Counted from the first letter of the stretch, positions 19,156-29,487 are shown. The stretch is DNA of 64,000 nt from Sarcodiotheca gaudichaudii (GCA_032355985.1 JAUKVZ010000006.1:205312-269311); one strand, 5' to 3'. Numbers and translations are program-made. The notes: generated by a model not told the origin, from the letters alone.

Positions 19156-19638
19156 TCAGCTCGTGCGTGTGTAAATCGCGCGCATGAACTCATTCCACGA
19201 TCCATCGTCCTGCTTGAACTGCGATCGCATCTCGCGAACGCCGTCTTCTCTGAGCACGACGATGTCCTGATACGTCGCCATCTGCTTCGGATCCGAACAG
19301 CTCGGCCCCGTTGTATTCAGTGTCAGCGTCGTTCGCGCCGCATCCAGTTCGCCCTCATAGACGAACATCGAGGCCATGATGGTGCAGATCCACGAGCCGA
19401 TGAACTTGCTTTTGTCCGGGTCGTAGCCGATCGTCAGCAGCGCATTCATCATCCCGCCGCCGGGAACCTCGCCTTCCATGTCGCCCTGCACCCACAGGTC
19501 GCCGAACTTGCGCACGGTTTCCTTCCCGGTCGAGCGCATCGGCTCCTTGCCCGGCTCGGGCGTACACACACTCTCAAAAGTCCACTCGCCGACGAGTCGC
19601 TGCAGCCACTCATGTTCAGGTGCGGGGTCGCTGTTCAT
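19156..19638 (-). CDS. DUF1579-family protein
   Basis: 160 residues from ATG 19638. The frame extends to 19857, but the added residues are basic and unlike a domain, and they overlap the next gene. The sequence EWLQRLVGEWTFE followed by LWVQGDMEGE, TIGYDPDKSKFIGSWI and TLTLNTTGP is typical of DUF1579, small beta-barrel proteins of unknown role that resemble lipocalin-like folds. There is no signal peptide, so it is probably cytoplasmic. It ends 4 bases from the convergent serine hydrolase gene. Confidence 0.85.
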   Translation of the reverse strand: MNSDPAPEHEWLQRLVGEWTFESVCTPEPGKEPMRSTGKETVRKFGDLWVQGDMEGEVPGGGMMNALLTIGYDPDKSKFIGSWICTIMASMFVYEGELDAARTTLTLNTTGPSCSDPKQMATYQDIVVLREDGVREMRSQFKQDDGSWNEFMRAIYTRTS

Positions 19639-19736
19639 GTGATCTCCCCTCCGCAGATGGCGAAACCGGGCGCGAATACGGCTGAATACGTTATCAGATC
19701 CGATGGATTGAGACCGCGCCTCACGCCCGCTCGTCG

Positions 19737-20258
19737 CTAGACGAACACCGCCACGATGAGAATCACACCCACAAGCCCCGCGATCGTCGACTTGATCACG
19801 ATCGCAATCGCCCGCCCTTGCGCAGCGCTTCCGCCCACGCGCATCGCATCCCGCCACGGTCGATCCGCCTTCGTGCGCTCCGCAATCATCGCGAAGAAGC
19901 CTGCGCCCGCGATCGCGCCGATGATCGCGCCCACGATCGGAATGGGAATCAGAATCTGACCGGCAATCACGCCGATCAGCCCGCCCACGATCGCCATCAA
20001 CATCGCGCGCTTCGAGCCCCCGGCCCGCTTGGCCGCGGCGCCGCTCGCCACCACTTCAATCACCTCGCCCGCCGTCGCCAGCACGACTGCGATGATGAAT
20101 GGCGTCCATGAGAACAGCTCCGGCTGCCACCACCATGCGCCGAACGCCGCCGCAATCAGCATCCACACACCGGGGAGCCCGACCACGGCCATCGCCATGG
20201 CCAGCAGCGTCATCACGCCCAGACCGACGCCGATCGAAATGGTGATAAACATTTCCAT
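19737..20258 (-). CDS. DUF456-family membrane protein
   Basis: 173 residues with four or five hydrophobic segments (about 4-22, 24-42, 50-68, 86-125, 150-172). The Gly-rich core GGLIGVIAGQILIPIPIVGAIIGAIAG is characteristic of DUF456 inner-membrane proteins, whose role is not known. It lies 74 bases after the smc stop on the same strand and 98 bases before DUF1579, so the three may be co-transcribed. Confidence 0.85.
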   Translation of the reverse strand: MEMFITISIGVGLGVMTLLAMAMAVVGLPGVWMLIAAAFGAWWWQPELFSWTPFIIAVVLATAGEVIEVVASGAAAKRAGGSKRAMLMAIVGGLIGVIAGQILIPIPIVGAIIGAIAGAGFFAMIAERTKADRPWRDAMRVGGSAAQGRAIAIVIKSTIAGLVGVILIVAVFV

Positions 20259-20332
20259 GCCGCAGACCGCTCAGCGCAGGATCTCCCGTGCCGCATCTTC
20301 TTGGGATTTCACGAGCGCCGCGTTCGGACGAC

Positions 20333-23300
20333 TCAGCCAGTCGAGCTTTCCACCGGCTCAGGCGCATCCTCGCGCATCTGCGCCAGCTTTGATCGGACGG
20401 AGCCATTCGTCGGCGCCGCCTCAGGCTCGGGAGATGTTTCCTGCTTCGTCTTCTTCGGCTTCGCATCCGCCTTGATGGCGCCATTGGATGACACCTGATC
20501 CAGGCGCACGCTGACACGCGTCGACACGCCGCGCTCCTGCATGGTCACGCCATACAGCTGATCCGCGGCCTGCATCGTGCGCTTGTGATGCGTGATGATG
20601 ATCAAGTGGCTCGTGTCGGTGAACTTCTTCACCGTCTCGCAGAAGCGACCGACATTCGCCTCATCCAGCGCCGCATCAACTTCGTCCAGCACGCAGAAGG
20701 GCGAAGGCTTCGATTCGAAGATCGCCAGCAGCAGCGCGACGGCCGTCAGCGCCTTTTCACCACCGGAAAGCTGACTGATCGAACGCGGCTCCTTGCCCGG
20801 AGGCTTGGCGCGAACTTCCACGCCGCTTTCGAGCCAGTCGATCTCGCCCGTCTCCGGATCCGGCATGAGGCGCACCTCGGCGCGCCCGCCGCCGAAGAGC
20901 TTGCGGAACATGCCATCCGATCCGGCGAAGTTCGCCTGGATCGCCTCGAAGGACTCCTTGAATCGCTGCTCGCTCGCGATCGAAAGCTTCTCGATCAGAT
21001 CCTCAAGGTTGATGCGCGCCTCGTCGATATCCGCGACCTGCTGAATCAGATCCTCGTTCCGCTCCTCAAGCTGCGTCTCTTCCTCGATCGCATCGAGATT
21101 CACATTGCCCAGCTTCTTGATCTGCGCCCGAAGCTCTTCAATCTCCGCCTGCGTCGTTGATGGATCAATCGGCGCCACATCGCCATCGGCCATCAGCTCG
21201 ACATACGCGCTGCGCTCGGCGTTGAGGTCAAGATTCACATCTTCAAACGCGCGCTGCTCGACGGCCTCACGCTTCACTTCGATCTCGCGCCGATTGATCT
21301 CAAAGTCATGCCACTCGCGCTCGATCGATCGCATCCCCTCTCGCGCTTCATTCAGTGACTCTGCGAGCGACTGCGCCTGACGATCAGATTCCGCCAACCG
21401 TTCGGCCATGCCGCCGATCTGCGTTGCGGCCTCCTTCGCAAGCGCGATCGCCTGCTGCGCCTCGACTTCCGCCTGATCAATCGCCTCGCGCCGCTCGGCC
21501 ACGCGCGCCTCATGGCGCCGAAGCTCGTCGCGCGTCTGATCCGCCGTCGCCGAAAGCTCCTCATGCTCGGCGCTGGTGCGACGAAGCTCGCCTTCCATAT
21601 GGCGAAGCTGATCGGCGCACTGGCTCGACGACACCTTCGCGGCCGTCAGATCCTCCGTCGCCTGATGCAGCTCGCGTTCGCGTTCGGCCAGCGATTCCTC
21701 AGCCTGCTCGGCCATCTTCGTCTGCTCGGCATGCAGCCGATGCAGCGAGTTCGCCTTCTCTTCCAGATCCGCCTGATCCGTCCGCAGCGCCGCGGAGCGC
21801 TCGACCAGCGACTGAATCTCATCCTGCTGCCGCGCCAGATCGCGATCGGCCCGCGTAATCTCGCCGCCGATGCGCTCCAGCGCCGACTCAGCCATCACAA
21901 GCGATCGCTGCTCATTGGCCAGACGCTTTCGCTGCTCGGTGCGAGCCAGATCGATCTGCTCCCACTGCTCGCCCAATGCCGCCAGATCCTTGCGATCCCG
22001 CTCGATCGCCGCATCCAGCTTCGCAAGCTCCGCCTGCAGCTCGCTCAGTTCGCTCGTGCGCTGCAGGATGCCGGCGCCATCCTCTTCACCAGCCGCGTGC
22101 GGCCCGGCGATGATGCGGCCATCCGCCTCCAGCACTTCACCCGCCGGCGTCACGAATCGTGCGCCGGGCGCCCGCCCGGTGGCTCGAAGCATCAGCGCCG
22201 CATCCAGATCCGGCGCGATATACGTCGAACCCAGCAGCCGCTCCAGCGCGCCCGCGGCGCGTTCATCAACGTCCGCTGCATCCAGCACGCGCATCACGCG
22301 GCCCAGCGACTCCGTTTCAATCGGCGACTGCGATCGCGCCAGCGCTCCGTCAGCATTCGTGCGCTCGATGAACGTCACGCGCCCGGGAAGCTCCGCAAGC
22401 GCGCCCGCATCAATCATCCGATGCGTCGAATCAATCAGCAGCGCCTGCAGATTGCCGCCCAGCGCCGCTTCCACGGCGGCCGCATGCGACGCATCCGTCT
22501 TGATCAGATCCGCAAGCGGCGCAATGACCGGGCTGAAGACGCTCTCCTCACCCTCGACGTCGCGGCGTTCAAGCACCTCACGCACCGCATCGCCCAGGCC
22601 GGCGCGCGATTCGATCAGCTCCGTCAGCGCATCGCCGCGCGTTGAACTGGCGATCCGCTGCCGCTCCAGCGTCGTCAATCGCTCAGAAGCTTCTTCCTGT
22701 GTCGATGAAAGCGCGGCCGCCGATCGATCGGAGGATTCAATCTCCTCTTCCAGACTTCGCACGGACGCCTTCAGTGTGTCGATGCGTTGCGCGTGCTCAT
22801 CGCGCTGGCCGTCCAGACGCTCGCGCTCCTCGCGCGTCTCATTCATCGTCGCGCGAATGCGCTCGGCATCCTCGCCCATCAACGTGATGCGCTGATGCTC
22901 CGACTCGATGCGGCTGATCAGCCCCGTCCGGTCGCGATCGATATTCGCGCACGCGGCCTTCAGCTCCATCAGCCGCGCCCGATCGTCCGCCATCTCCGTC
23001 TGAATCCGCGCCTTGCGCTCCGTCACAGCCGCAAGACGCTCCTCCGCCTCCTTGACGCCGGATTCCAGTCGTGCGCACTCGGCGCGATGCGATTCGGCAA
23101 GCTCCGAAAGCTCATCCGCGCGGGAGATCAGCTCCTCAAGACGCTTCCGCTCGACCTCGCTCTGCTGCAGTGTTTCCTCAGCCGATCGCTCCAGCAGACC
23201 CTTGCGCTCACGAGCCGTGTGGGCGCGATGCTCGGCGCTGGTCTTTTGCGACTCCAGATCCCGATGCTCGGCGACCAGATCATGCCGCGCCAGATCCGCT

Positions 23301-24262
23301 TCCTGCTTCTGCGATTCGATCTGCTCCACTTCGCCCGCGGCGTCATTGCGCTGCGTCGAAAGCTCCTGCAGGCGCGATGTCAGCTCATCCAGCTTCGTCA
23401 GCAGCGTGTGATGCTGATGAAAGGCATGCGCCATCTTCAGGCCGCGCAGCTGCACATCCAGCGTCTTGAACTTCCGCGCTCGCGCCGCCTGACCCTTGAC
23501 GATGCGCAGACGCCGTTCCGTGGATTGAAGCTGCTCGCGCACGCGCACAAGATTCACTTCCGTCCGCTCAAGCTTTCGCTGCGCCTCAATGCGCCGCACC
23601 TTGAACTTGGCGATGCCCGCGGCTTCTTCGAAAATCGTGCGCCGCTCAGAGGGCGACGCCAGCAGCATGGAGTCAACCTTGCCCTGCTCGATGATCGAAT
23701 ACGCATCGGCGCCGACGCCCGTATCCAGGAAGAGATCGCGAATGTCGCGCAGACGCGCCTTCTTGCCGTTGATCAGATACAGACTCGTGCCGTCGCGATA
23801 CAGCCGCCGCTCGACATCCACCTGCTCGGTGTTGATCGGCAGCGCCCGGATGCGCCCATGCCCGTCGCTGTGCGCCGTCGCTGTGTCAGTCTTCGTCTCC
23901 TGGGCGTCGTCATCCAGTCCAAGCTCGCGCATCGCAAGGCGCTCGGAAGCGGCGCTGGCGTGCGGCTCGGACTGATCGATGTAGGGATTGTCGAAGGTCA
24001 GCGTGACACTCGCCATGCCCGTCGGCTTGCGGCCGGCGCTGCCCGCGAAGATGACATCCGCCATCTCCTTGGAGCGCAAGGACTTGGCGGAGCGCTCGCC
24101 CAGCACCCACTTGATCGCATCGACGACATTGGACTTGCCGCAGCCATTGGGCCCGACAATCCCCGTGATCGGAGCGTCGAACGTGAACTCGGTTCGGTCC
24201 GCGAAGGACTTGAAACCGACAAGCGTCATCTTGGCCAAACGCATCAAGGGAGAGACCTCCAT
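20333..24262 (-). CDS. smc: Chromosome segregation protein SMC
   Basis: 1309 residues, somewhat longer than the usual 1150-1200. SMC dimers condense and organise the chromosome with ScpA/ScpB. The N-terminal ATPase half shows Walker [10 protein letters not shown] (about 37-45); two long coiled coils rich in E, R, Q and A flank a hinge at about 530-690 ([29 protein letters not shown]). The C-terminal half shows signature [16 protein letters not shown] and Walker [18 protein letters not shown] Lys/Pro/Glu-rich tail of about 50 residues follows the ATPase. There are two possible starts, 24262 and 24244 (MRLAKM); the first is kept because GGAAGG precedes it. A 50-residue insert after the first strands ([14 protein letters not shown]) is unusual. 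Confidence 0.95.
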   Translation of the reverse strand: MEVSPLMRLAKMTLVGFKSFADRTEFTFDAPITGIVGPNGCGKSNVVDAIKWVLGERSAKSLRSKEMADVIFAGSAGRKPTGMASVTLTFDNPYIDQSEPHASAASERLAMRELGLDDDAQETKTDTATAHSDGHGRIRALPINTEQVDVERRLYRDGTSLYLINGKKARLRDIRDLFLDTGVGADAYSIIEQGKVDSMLLASPSERRTIFEEAAGIAKFKVRRIEAQRKLERTEVNLVRVREQLQSTERRLRIVKGQAARARKFKTLDVQLRGLKMAHAFHQHHTLLTKLDELTSRLQELSTQRNDAAGEVEQIESQKQEADLARHDLVAEHRDLESQKTSAEHRAHTARERKGLLERSAEETLQQSEVERKRLEELISRADELSELAESHRAECARLESGVKEAEERLAAVTERKARIQTEMADDRARLMELKAACANIDRDRTGLISRIESEHQRITLMGEDAERIRATMNETREERERLDGQRDEHAQRIDTLKASVRSLEEEIESSDRSAAALSSTQEEASERLTTLERQRIASSTRGDALTELIESRAGLGDAVREVLERRDVEGEESVFSPVIAPLADLIKTDASHAAAVEAALGGNLQALLIDSTHRMIDAGALAELPGRVTFIERTNADGALARSQSPIETESLGRVMRVLDAADVDERAAGALERLLGSTYIAPDLDAALMLRATGRAPGARFVTPAGEVLEADGRIIAGPHAAGEEDGAGILQRTSELSELQAELAKLDAAIERDRKDLAALGEQWEQIDLARTEQRKRLANEQRSLVMAESALERIGGEITRADRDLARQQDEIQSLVERSAALRTDQADLEEKANSLHRLHAEQTKMAEQAEESLAERERELHQATEDLTAAKVSSSQCADQLRHMEGELRRTSAEHEELSATADQTRDELRRHEARVAERREAIDQAEVEAQQAIALAKEAATQIGGMAERLAESDRQAQSLAESLNEAREGMRSIEREWHDFEINRREIEVKREAVEQRAFEDVNLDLNAERSAYVELMADGDVAPIDPSTTQAEIEELRAQIKKLGNVNLDAIEEETQLEERNEDLIQQVADIDEARINLEDLIEKLSIASEQRFKESFEAIQANFAGSDGMFRKLFGGGRAEVRLMPDPETGEIDWLESGVEVRAKPPGKEPRSISQLSGGEKALTAVALLLAIFESKPSPFCVLDEVDAALDEANVGRFCETVKKFTDTSHLIIITHHKRTMQAADQLYGVTMQERGVSTRVSVRLDQVSSNGAIKADAKPKKTKQETSPEPEAAPTNGSVRSKLAQMREDAPEPVESSTG

Positions 24263-24437
24263 GTCGTCCTTCCACGCGCCCGCCCGATCAACAGATCAGG
24301 CGCCGGGCGGAAGGCCCCGTTCGGCTCCTCCATGAGCCGGCTCAGCGAAGGCGCAGACGTCCTGCATGCCGCGCGATCGAGGCAGTATGACCCCGGCTCA
24401 CGCTGGGCACAACAGATCGTCTCGCCGCTCCTCATTC

Positions 24438-26336
24438 TTACTTCGGCTCAGCGACGCCTCCGAGCGGCACAACGTATTGCTTCCTCGTCGCGTTCTCGGC
24501 GTCATCCTCGAGGTTGTCCGTCTCCTCAAGCAGATTCTCAGCCTGGCGCTGCTCGAACTCCTCAGCGTCCAGCTCCTCATCGCTGAACTCCGGACGATCG
24601 CCCTCGAACATCCGTTTCATCGAGTTCATCAGTTCGGCGGCCACCTTGTCCTGCTCCGCCACGAAGGTCGCGTTCATCCCGTCGCCCTTCCAGACCTCAT
24701 ACAGAGCGCCCACGACCTCCGAATAGGACAGCCCCAGACCCGGCGAAGGATCCTCCGGCGTCTGATCGTGCCCCAGGAAGCGGATGAAATCCCGAAGTTC
24801 AGGATCCACCACCGTCGTCGTCGTCTGACCCGTCTTGTAGTCGCGGTAATACACCCGAACCGGATCCAGAGCCGATTCCGAAGCCAGCATCAGCCGATCC
24901 GACCAGCCGAAGACCAGCGCCGGACGCGAAAGCTCCGCCGATGAGCCGAACACCACGATCCGCGGCTCGCCCACCTGCGTCACATACACCAGCGGATTCG
25001 TCGACTCGACCTGATCCACGAAGAACTTCTCGCCCACCGGACGCCGCTGCACCGCAGGATCGCCCCGACGCGCCAGCGCCTCATACGCCGCCACACGCAC
25101 ATCCAGCTGCTCCACATTCGCCAGCCTTCGCAGCGCACGGCTCACTTCAATGCTCGTGTTCGCATTCGCCAGCAGATCGATCGCATCCGTGCGGATGACG
25201 GCAGGGCCGGTCTCGGCCACATTGATCAGCGAAGGGATCGCCAATGCGTCGCCAAGACGCGCCCCGGCGCGCAAGGCCGCAAGCCGCGGCCGCGCTTCCG
25301 GATAGTCGTACATATCGCGAAGCTGCGGAATCGCGCTCTCGCCCAATGCCTCCAGACGCCAGCTCAAGGGAGACGCCAGCTCCGGATTCTCCTTCAGCGC
25401 CCGAACGTACCGACGAGCATGCTCCTGCGGGTATCGCTGATCGATCCGCGTCGCCATCAGAAGCGGAATGAAGTCCTCAGTCTTGTTGATGAAGGCGCGA
25501 GGGGTGTTGATCTCCACCGTCTCTTCGCTGCGGCCGATCGCCACATCCATCTGGTCATACGGGCTGCGCGGAAAACGTGTGTTGATCGCCGCCACCAGCG
25601 ATTCGGCTCGCGCATGCGAAGGCGTGTCGAGCATCAGATACAGCTCGCGCTTCTTCACCACCTCGGCGCCATCAAGCACGCGCCCCGTCGTTCGATTGAT
25701 CGCATCCTCGCCGTCATTGGCCGGATCGGCGAAGGGATTGATGAAAATGTCGCCACTGGCCACGGCGATCCGCGGCGTGTCAGGCGCCACCGGCGACGCA
25801 AGGCCGGCATGCAGATCCGTCGACCACAGCCTCCCGCCCTCCAGGCTCGTCGTCGAAGTGCCCGGAAGCGCCGTCACGATCACATCAACACGCGTTCCCG
25901 CCTGGGCGCCCGGCGGAACGATCGCCTGCACCATCACGACGGCCGTGTTCTTGTCGTTGAGCATCTGGTTCGGCGATGTCACGCCGAAACCCATGATCTC
26001 GCTGCCGACGCCCATGCGCGTCATCTCGCGCTCCATCAGAGCGCGCACGCCCGAAGGCACATCGGCTGAGCCCGTGCCGTTGAGATTCACGACGATCCCG
26101 TAGCCCGAAACCAGCAGCGCATCATTGCCGACAAGCGACGCCGTCGTCTCGACAACGCCGCGAAGCACTGCCGGCTCGTCACGAATGATCGTCCGCGGCG
26201 CCACGGCGCGCGGGCGCTTGCGAGCGCCCGCTGAGCACGCCTCAAGCGGCACAGTGATCGCCATCAGCACAAAGCCGATCAGCGAACAGCGCACGAGCCG
26301 CTTCCAGAATGTCGCGTTCAGGTCAATCTGTCTCAT
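24438..26336 (-). CDS. FlgI (flagellar P-ring)-domain lipoprotein with HEAT-like region
   Basis: 632 residues, nearly twice the length of FlgI. The N-terminus (LIGFVLMAITVPLEACSAG) ends in a lipobox-like LEAC rather than the Sec signal of FlgI. Residues about 55-230 match the P-ring core: GYGIVVNLNGTGS, KNTAVVMVQAIVPPGAQAGT, and SLEGGRLWSTDL. Residues about 320-440 look like HEAT repeats (ALGESAIPQLRDMYDYPEA, LAALRAGARLGD, DVRVAAYEALARRGD). The C-terminus is acidic and Glu-rich. No other P-ring, rod or hook genes are nearby; smc follows 175 bases downstream. A role in the flagellum, or another envelope ring, is possible but unproven. Confidence 0.75.
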   Translation of the reverse strand: MRQIDLNATFWKRLVRCSLIGFVLMAITVPLEACSAGARKRPRAVAPRTIIRDEPAVLRGVVETTASLVGNDALLVSGYGIVVNLNGTGSADVPSGVRALMEREMTRMGVGSEIMGFGVTSPNQMLNDKNTAVVMVQAIVPPGAQAGTRVDVIVTALPGTSTTSLEGGRLWSTDLHAGLASPVAPDTPRIAVASGDIFINPFADPANDGEDAINRTTGRVLDGAEVVKKRELYLMLDTPSHARAESLVAAINTRFPRSPYDQMDVAIGRSEETVEINTPRAFINKTEDFIPLLMATRIDQRYPQEHARRYVRALKENPELASPLSWRLEALGESAIPQLRDMYDYPEARPRLAALRAGARLGDALAIPSLINVAETGPAVIRTDAIDLLANANTSIEVSRALRRLANVEQLDVRVAAYEALARRGDPAVQRRPVGEKFFVDQVESTNPLVYVTQVGEPRIVVFGSSAELSRPALVFGWSDRLMLASESALDPVRVYYRDYKTGQTTTTVVDPELRDFIRFLGHDQTPEDPSPGLGLSYSEVVGALYEVWKGDGMNATFVAEQDKVAAELMNSMKRMFEGDRPEFSDEELDAEEFEQRQAENLLEETDNLEDDAENATRKQYVVPLGGVAEPK

Positions 26337-26481
26337 GGACTATGGCACCCAATGCTGATGCGTGCGCGTGTCATGAACGCGCACTCTCCGCCGCCTTCTC
26401 TTCGAGGCCTCCTGGCCCTGCGCGGCGACCGCTCGCGTCCTGCGTCACGATTCAATTGTGCCGGCGAAGAACGCCGGTCGA

Positions 26482-27435
26482 TTACGACTTCTTCCCGAGC
26501 ACGAAGCCGATCAGCGCACAGATGACGGCAAGGCCGCCCAGCGCTCCAATGACGATCATGAACTTATCGCTCAGCAGATGCGTGATCGGATTGTGCCCGA
26601 CATCCATCAGGCCGCCGATCACCGCCACCATGCCCACGCTCAGCGCCACCAACGACGCCAGCGCAAGCCCGCCGACAAGACCGCTGCCCGGTCCGTCATA
26701 AGGCTCGGCGATCATCAAAGCGCCGGCGCCGCCCATCGCTGAGCCCGCAGCCGGTGCGCTGATCTCTTCATCGTCGCCTTCAAACAACCCGCTCGCGCCC
26801 GGCGCGCCGGCAGCGGAATTTGAGGACTCCTCGTCGGCGTACAGATCATCAAGGAACTCGACGGCGCCGAGCGATGTGTCATCACTCTCGCGCGTCAGAT
26901 CAAGCAGACCCGAGCCGGAGCCAACCGATTCCAGCGAAAGCTCGCCGATGCCGTCTTCCGTCACAAGCGTGTCCGCCGAAGCGTCCACCTCGTCAAGATC
27001 CTCTTCGTCGGCGTCAAAGATGCTCACGCCGGTCTTCTGCTTGGGATTGTCTTCTGCAGTCAGCTCGCCCGAATCGCCAAGCGAAATCGCCGCCGCCGAA
27101 CCGCTGCCCATGCCCGGCTCTATGCCGGTGCCCATGCCCGAGCCTTCGCCCGAATCGAGATTCGTCTGCTCAACGCCGATCGAGTCAGCAAGATCAATCG
27201 CATCGCCCGCCAGTGAATCCGCAAGCGGAATCATGCTGCTCATGTCAGCAGGATCAACATCGTGATCTTCGCCTTCATCCGAAGACAACAGATCGATCTG
27301 ATCGACCTTGAACATCAGCTTGTCGCGATCGCGAAACTCCTGGATACGACCGCTCGAGGCCATCTCGCGCACCTCGTCCTCGCTCGTTCCGAGCTTCTCC
27401 GCGGCCTCTTCCAGTGTGTAGAACATCTTGGCCAT
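26482..27435 (-). CDS. Helix-turn-helix protein with acidic linker and two membrane segments
   Basis: 317 residues. The first 50 (FYTLEEAAEKLGTSEDEVREMA, GRIQEFRDRDKLMF) form an excisionase/MerR-like helix-turn-helix that normally binds DNA. Residues about 55-240 are very acidic and rich in Asp, Ser and Gly, with low complexity. Two hydrophobic segments follow at about 255-280 and 292-314, with the tail GKKS in the cytoplasm. The design fits a membrane-tethered DNA-binding protein. It is divergent from a metallophosphoesterase gene and lies 145 bases upstream of the FlgI-domain gene. The target is unknown. Confidence 0.75.
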   Translation of the reverse strand: MAKMFYTLEEAAEKLGTSEDEVREMASSGRIQEFRDRDKLMFKVDQIDLLSSDEGEDHDVDPADMSSMIPLADSLAGDAIDLADSIGVEQTNLDSGEGSGMGTGIEPGMGSGSAAAISLGDSGELTAEDNPKQKTGVSIFDADEEDLDEVDASADTLVTEDGIGELSLESVGSGSGLLDLTRESDDTSLGAVEFLDDLYADEESSNSAAGAPGASGLFEGDDEEISAPAAGSAMGGAGALMIAEPYDGPGSGLVGGLALASLVALSVGMVAVIGGLMDVGHNPITHLLSDKFMIVIGALGGLAVICALIGFVLGKKS

Positions 27436-27539
27436 CGAATTTGGCCTCCGTAGACATGCGGCTGATGGGCGAAAACCCCCGACGGGCCGCTCAGTATCGC
27501 AAGTGGGGCGGATCTTGCAACGCTATCCTCAGGTCACGC

Positions 27540-28349
27540 GTGCCCCAATTCACCCCCGAGACAGCCTTTCGCACGCCGGACCCGTTTCATCGTATCCGGC
27601 TCAGATGCCCGGACCTCCCTGAGGCCCTCGAAGGCTTCACCATCCTCCAGCTCACCGATCCTCACGTTCGCCGCAATCGGCCTCGATTCCAGCGCCTCAG
27701 CAGGGCTCTCGCCCGCATCAGGCCCGATCTGGCCGTCATCACCGGCGACTGGATGAGCTACCCGGGCGATGAACCCATCGCTCGCGCCGTCCTCCGGGAA
27801 GTCGCGGACGCCCTCGTGCCCAAACACGGGATCGTCGGCGTCTTCGGGAATCACGACACCCATCTCTTTCGCACCGAATACGCCCCGGATCCCCGCGTTT
27901 CGTGGCTTCCAGACGGGTTCCACGATGTCTCCGGCCTTCCTCTGCGGCTCCTCGCCCTCAACTGGCCGGAGGACTGGCCCGCCGTCGCCGCACAAAGCGA
28001 GCCCGACCGGGCCGACAATCGCCTCACACTGGGCCTCATTCACCATCCCGGCGCCGCGCCGGGCGTCGTCCGCCTCGGAGCGGACATCGTCCTCGCCGGC
28101 CACACCCATGGCGGCCAGCTCCGCCTCCCATGGCGATGGGCGCCCTACACATCCAGTGAAATGCCCCGCAGGCAGGCCGCAGGCATCTTCCGACTGTCAG
28201 ACGCCCAGCTCTGCATCAGCCGCGGCATGGGCGACGCCGGACTCGATTTCCGCCTCTTCTGCCCGCCGCAGATCCCCCTCTACACGCTCACAAGAGGCCC
28301 CTTACCCGAAGCGCGCGACACCATCACCGGCCTCGTCGAGGCCTGGTGA
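27540..28349 (+). CDS. Calcineurin-like metallophosphoesterase
   Basis: About 269 residues. Motifs of the family are in order: LQLTDPHV (D-x-H), VITGDWM (GD), GVFGNHD (GNHD), LIHHPG and LAGHTHGGQLRL (GHTH), giving a two-metal site. It resembles YkuE/YaeI-type enzymes, but no signal or membrane segment is seen, so the substrate is unknown. The start is uncertain: GTG 27540 begins just before conserved sequence; ATG 27456 adds 28 residues that look non-coding and nearly meet the divergent gene. No strong ribosome site precedes either. Confidence 0.83.
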   Translation: MPQFTPETAFRTPDPFHRIRLRCPDLPEALEGFTILQLTDPHVRRNRPRFQRLSRALARIRPDLAVITGDWMSYPGDEPIARAVLREVADALVPKHGIVGVFGNHDTHLFRTEYAPDPRVSWLPDGFHDVSGLPLRLLALNWPEDWPAVAAQSEPDRADNRLTLGLIHHPGAAPGVVRLGADIVLAGHTHGGQLRLPWRWAPYTSSEMPRRQAAGIFRLSDAQLCISRGMGDAGLDFRLFCPPQIPLYTLTRGPLPEARDTITGLVEAW

Positions 28350-29402
28350 ACCGGTTTCACAGAAGCATGCAATATGCAAATCGACTTCGCCCCACAGGGC
28401 ACTGGATTGGAGTTGGCTGAGTCGTCAAAAATCGTCCCAATCAGGGCAACAACTCAACCATCCTCCGTTGGGGTGCGTTTGTTGCAGCGAATTCAGAACG
28501 CCGCTGATGCCAGTCGCCGTAGAGTTGAATCGCTTTGAAACTGGGCCGGCGCGTTCGGGCTCGTCGCGACGTCGATTCGTGGCAGGAACATGTGGCACAA
28601 CGACATATGCCCGTCTGATTCTTCTGTCCACAATATCTTCGCGGCCTCGCACATCCCTCGCGATCTTGTTACACTCCGCGATTAATGAAAACCGGCCGCG
28701 ACGTTACCAGCGCCGCGGCCGCGATGGACCGTTTGAATCGTTTCAGGTTGAGGTACGGCCCATGAAGGGCAGACAATACCAAATTCTGTTGTCTACGTCA
28801 ACGCGAAACGCCCGTGAACAGCGGGTTTACGCGCGAAACGCCTTTCACTCGGGGGCCTCCGGGATTTGTCCACATCCCTGCTGCCTGCGGTGCTTGGCGC
28901 TGCCGCGCGCGCATAATCAGGTCGGGAGGCAATAGTTGCGCTGACTCGAACTCAATGAATACAAGGCCGCGGCGGCAACCGCGACCCTGTGAAGCAAAAC
29001 CCGGCTTTCCACCTCTCACGGAGAAAAACGATGGGTCTTTACCCTGATTTGTACGCTCGTCCGCCACCGCAGGATTCACCCAAGGTCCCCTTTTGGGACC
29101 GAGATCGGTGTCCCCCGCTCTCCCTTGATCGGAGAGCCTGCGGACGAGAAATCCACAAATCCCATTGGAGATCACGCAATGGTGACCGTGAGGTCATATC
29201 GGCGTCGGCTCCCCAACTCGCCCGCCTGGGCTCCTCGCGTCGTCATCGTGACGGCCCATGTCAGGAGCCTGCCGGGCAGCAAGCGGGATCGGCGGAAACG
29301 TGGCCAAGCCCGGTAGGGCGTGACCACAACGCATTGGATTGGCCCTCTTGGGCCTCAACATCCCTCCACGGTTGCACCCGTGGAGGGACATTCAACAAAG
29401 CA
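28350..29402. other. Gene-poor kilobase with hairpins
   Basis: No frame in this region shows a recognisable domain or a convincing start. Notable structure includes GC-rich inverted repeats near 28692-28724 (GCCGCG / CGCGGC), a repeated GCGAAACGCC at about 28803 and 28834, a hairpin GGTCCC / GGGACC at about 29083-29100, and a 10-bp hairpin at 29361-29388 with stem TCCCTCCACG / CGTGGAGGGA. The last sits 14 bases before the tRNA gene and could be a processing or attenuation structure. A small RNA could be hidden here. There is no match I can make to RNase P, tmRNA or SRP RNA. Confidence 0.3.
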
Positions 29403-29487
29403 GCCCCCGTGGCGGAATTGGAAGACGCGGCCGATTTGCAATCGGTGACTCAGGGTGAGTTTGCGGGTTCGAACCCCGCCGGGGGCA
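29403..29487 (+). tRNA. tRNA with leucine-type body and UGC anticodon
   Basis: 85 bases, CCA not encoded. The acceptor stem GCCCCCG pairs perfectly with CGGGGGC (29480-29486), discriminator A. The D arm (GCG, GAATTGGAAGA, CGC) has the typical tRNA-Leu loop. The anticodon stem GCCGA/TCGGT encloses TTTGCAA, so the anticodon at 29437-29439 is TGC, which reads alanine GCN codons. A long variable arm with stem ACTCA/TGAGT and loop GGG follows, then the T arm GCGGG-TTCGAAC-CCCGC. Long variable arms belong to Leu, Ser and bacterial Tyr tRNAs, and pair 3:70 is C:G, not the G:U that marks alanine. Reading the anticodon as GCA (Cys) would break the stem. Which amino acid it carries cannot be decided from sequence. 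Confidence 0.8.

Noticed and set aside
22787-24586. Long plus-strand open frame opposite smc
   Set aside because: Shadow frame in GC-rich DNA; Arg/Leu-rich without motifs, and smc on the other strand is certain.
28680-28935. Two short overlapping frames (ATG near 28685 and 28762) as small genes
   Set aside because: Very short, no ribosome site or recognisable sequence; noted only as part of the gene-poor region.
29430-29446. Reading the anticodon as GCA (tRNA-Cys)
   Set aside because: Shifting the loop by one base breaks the anticodon stem; the 5-bp stem with a 7-base loop gives TGC.
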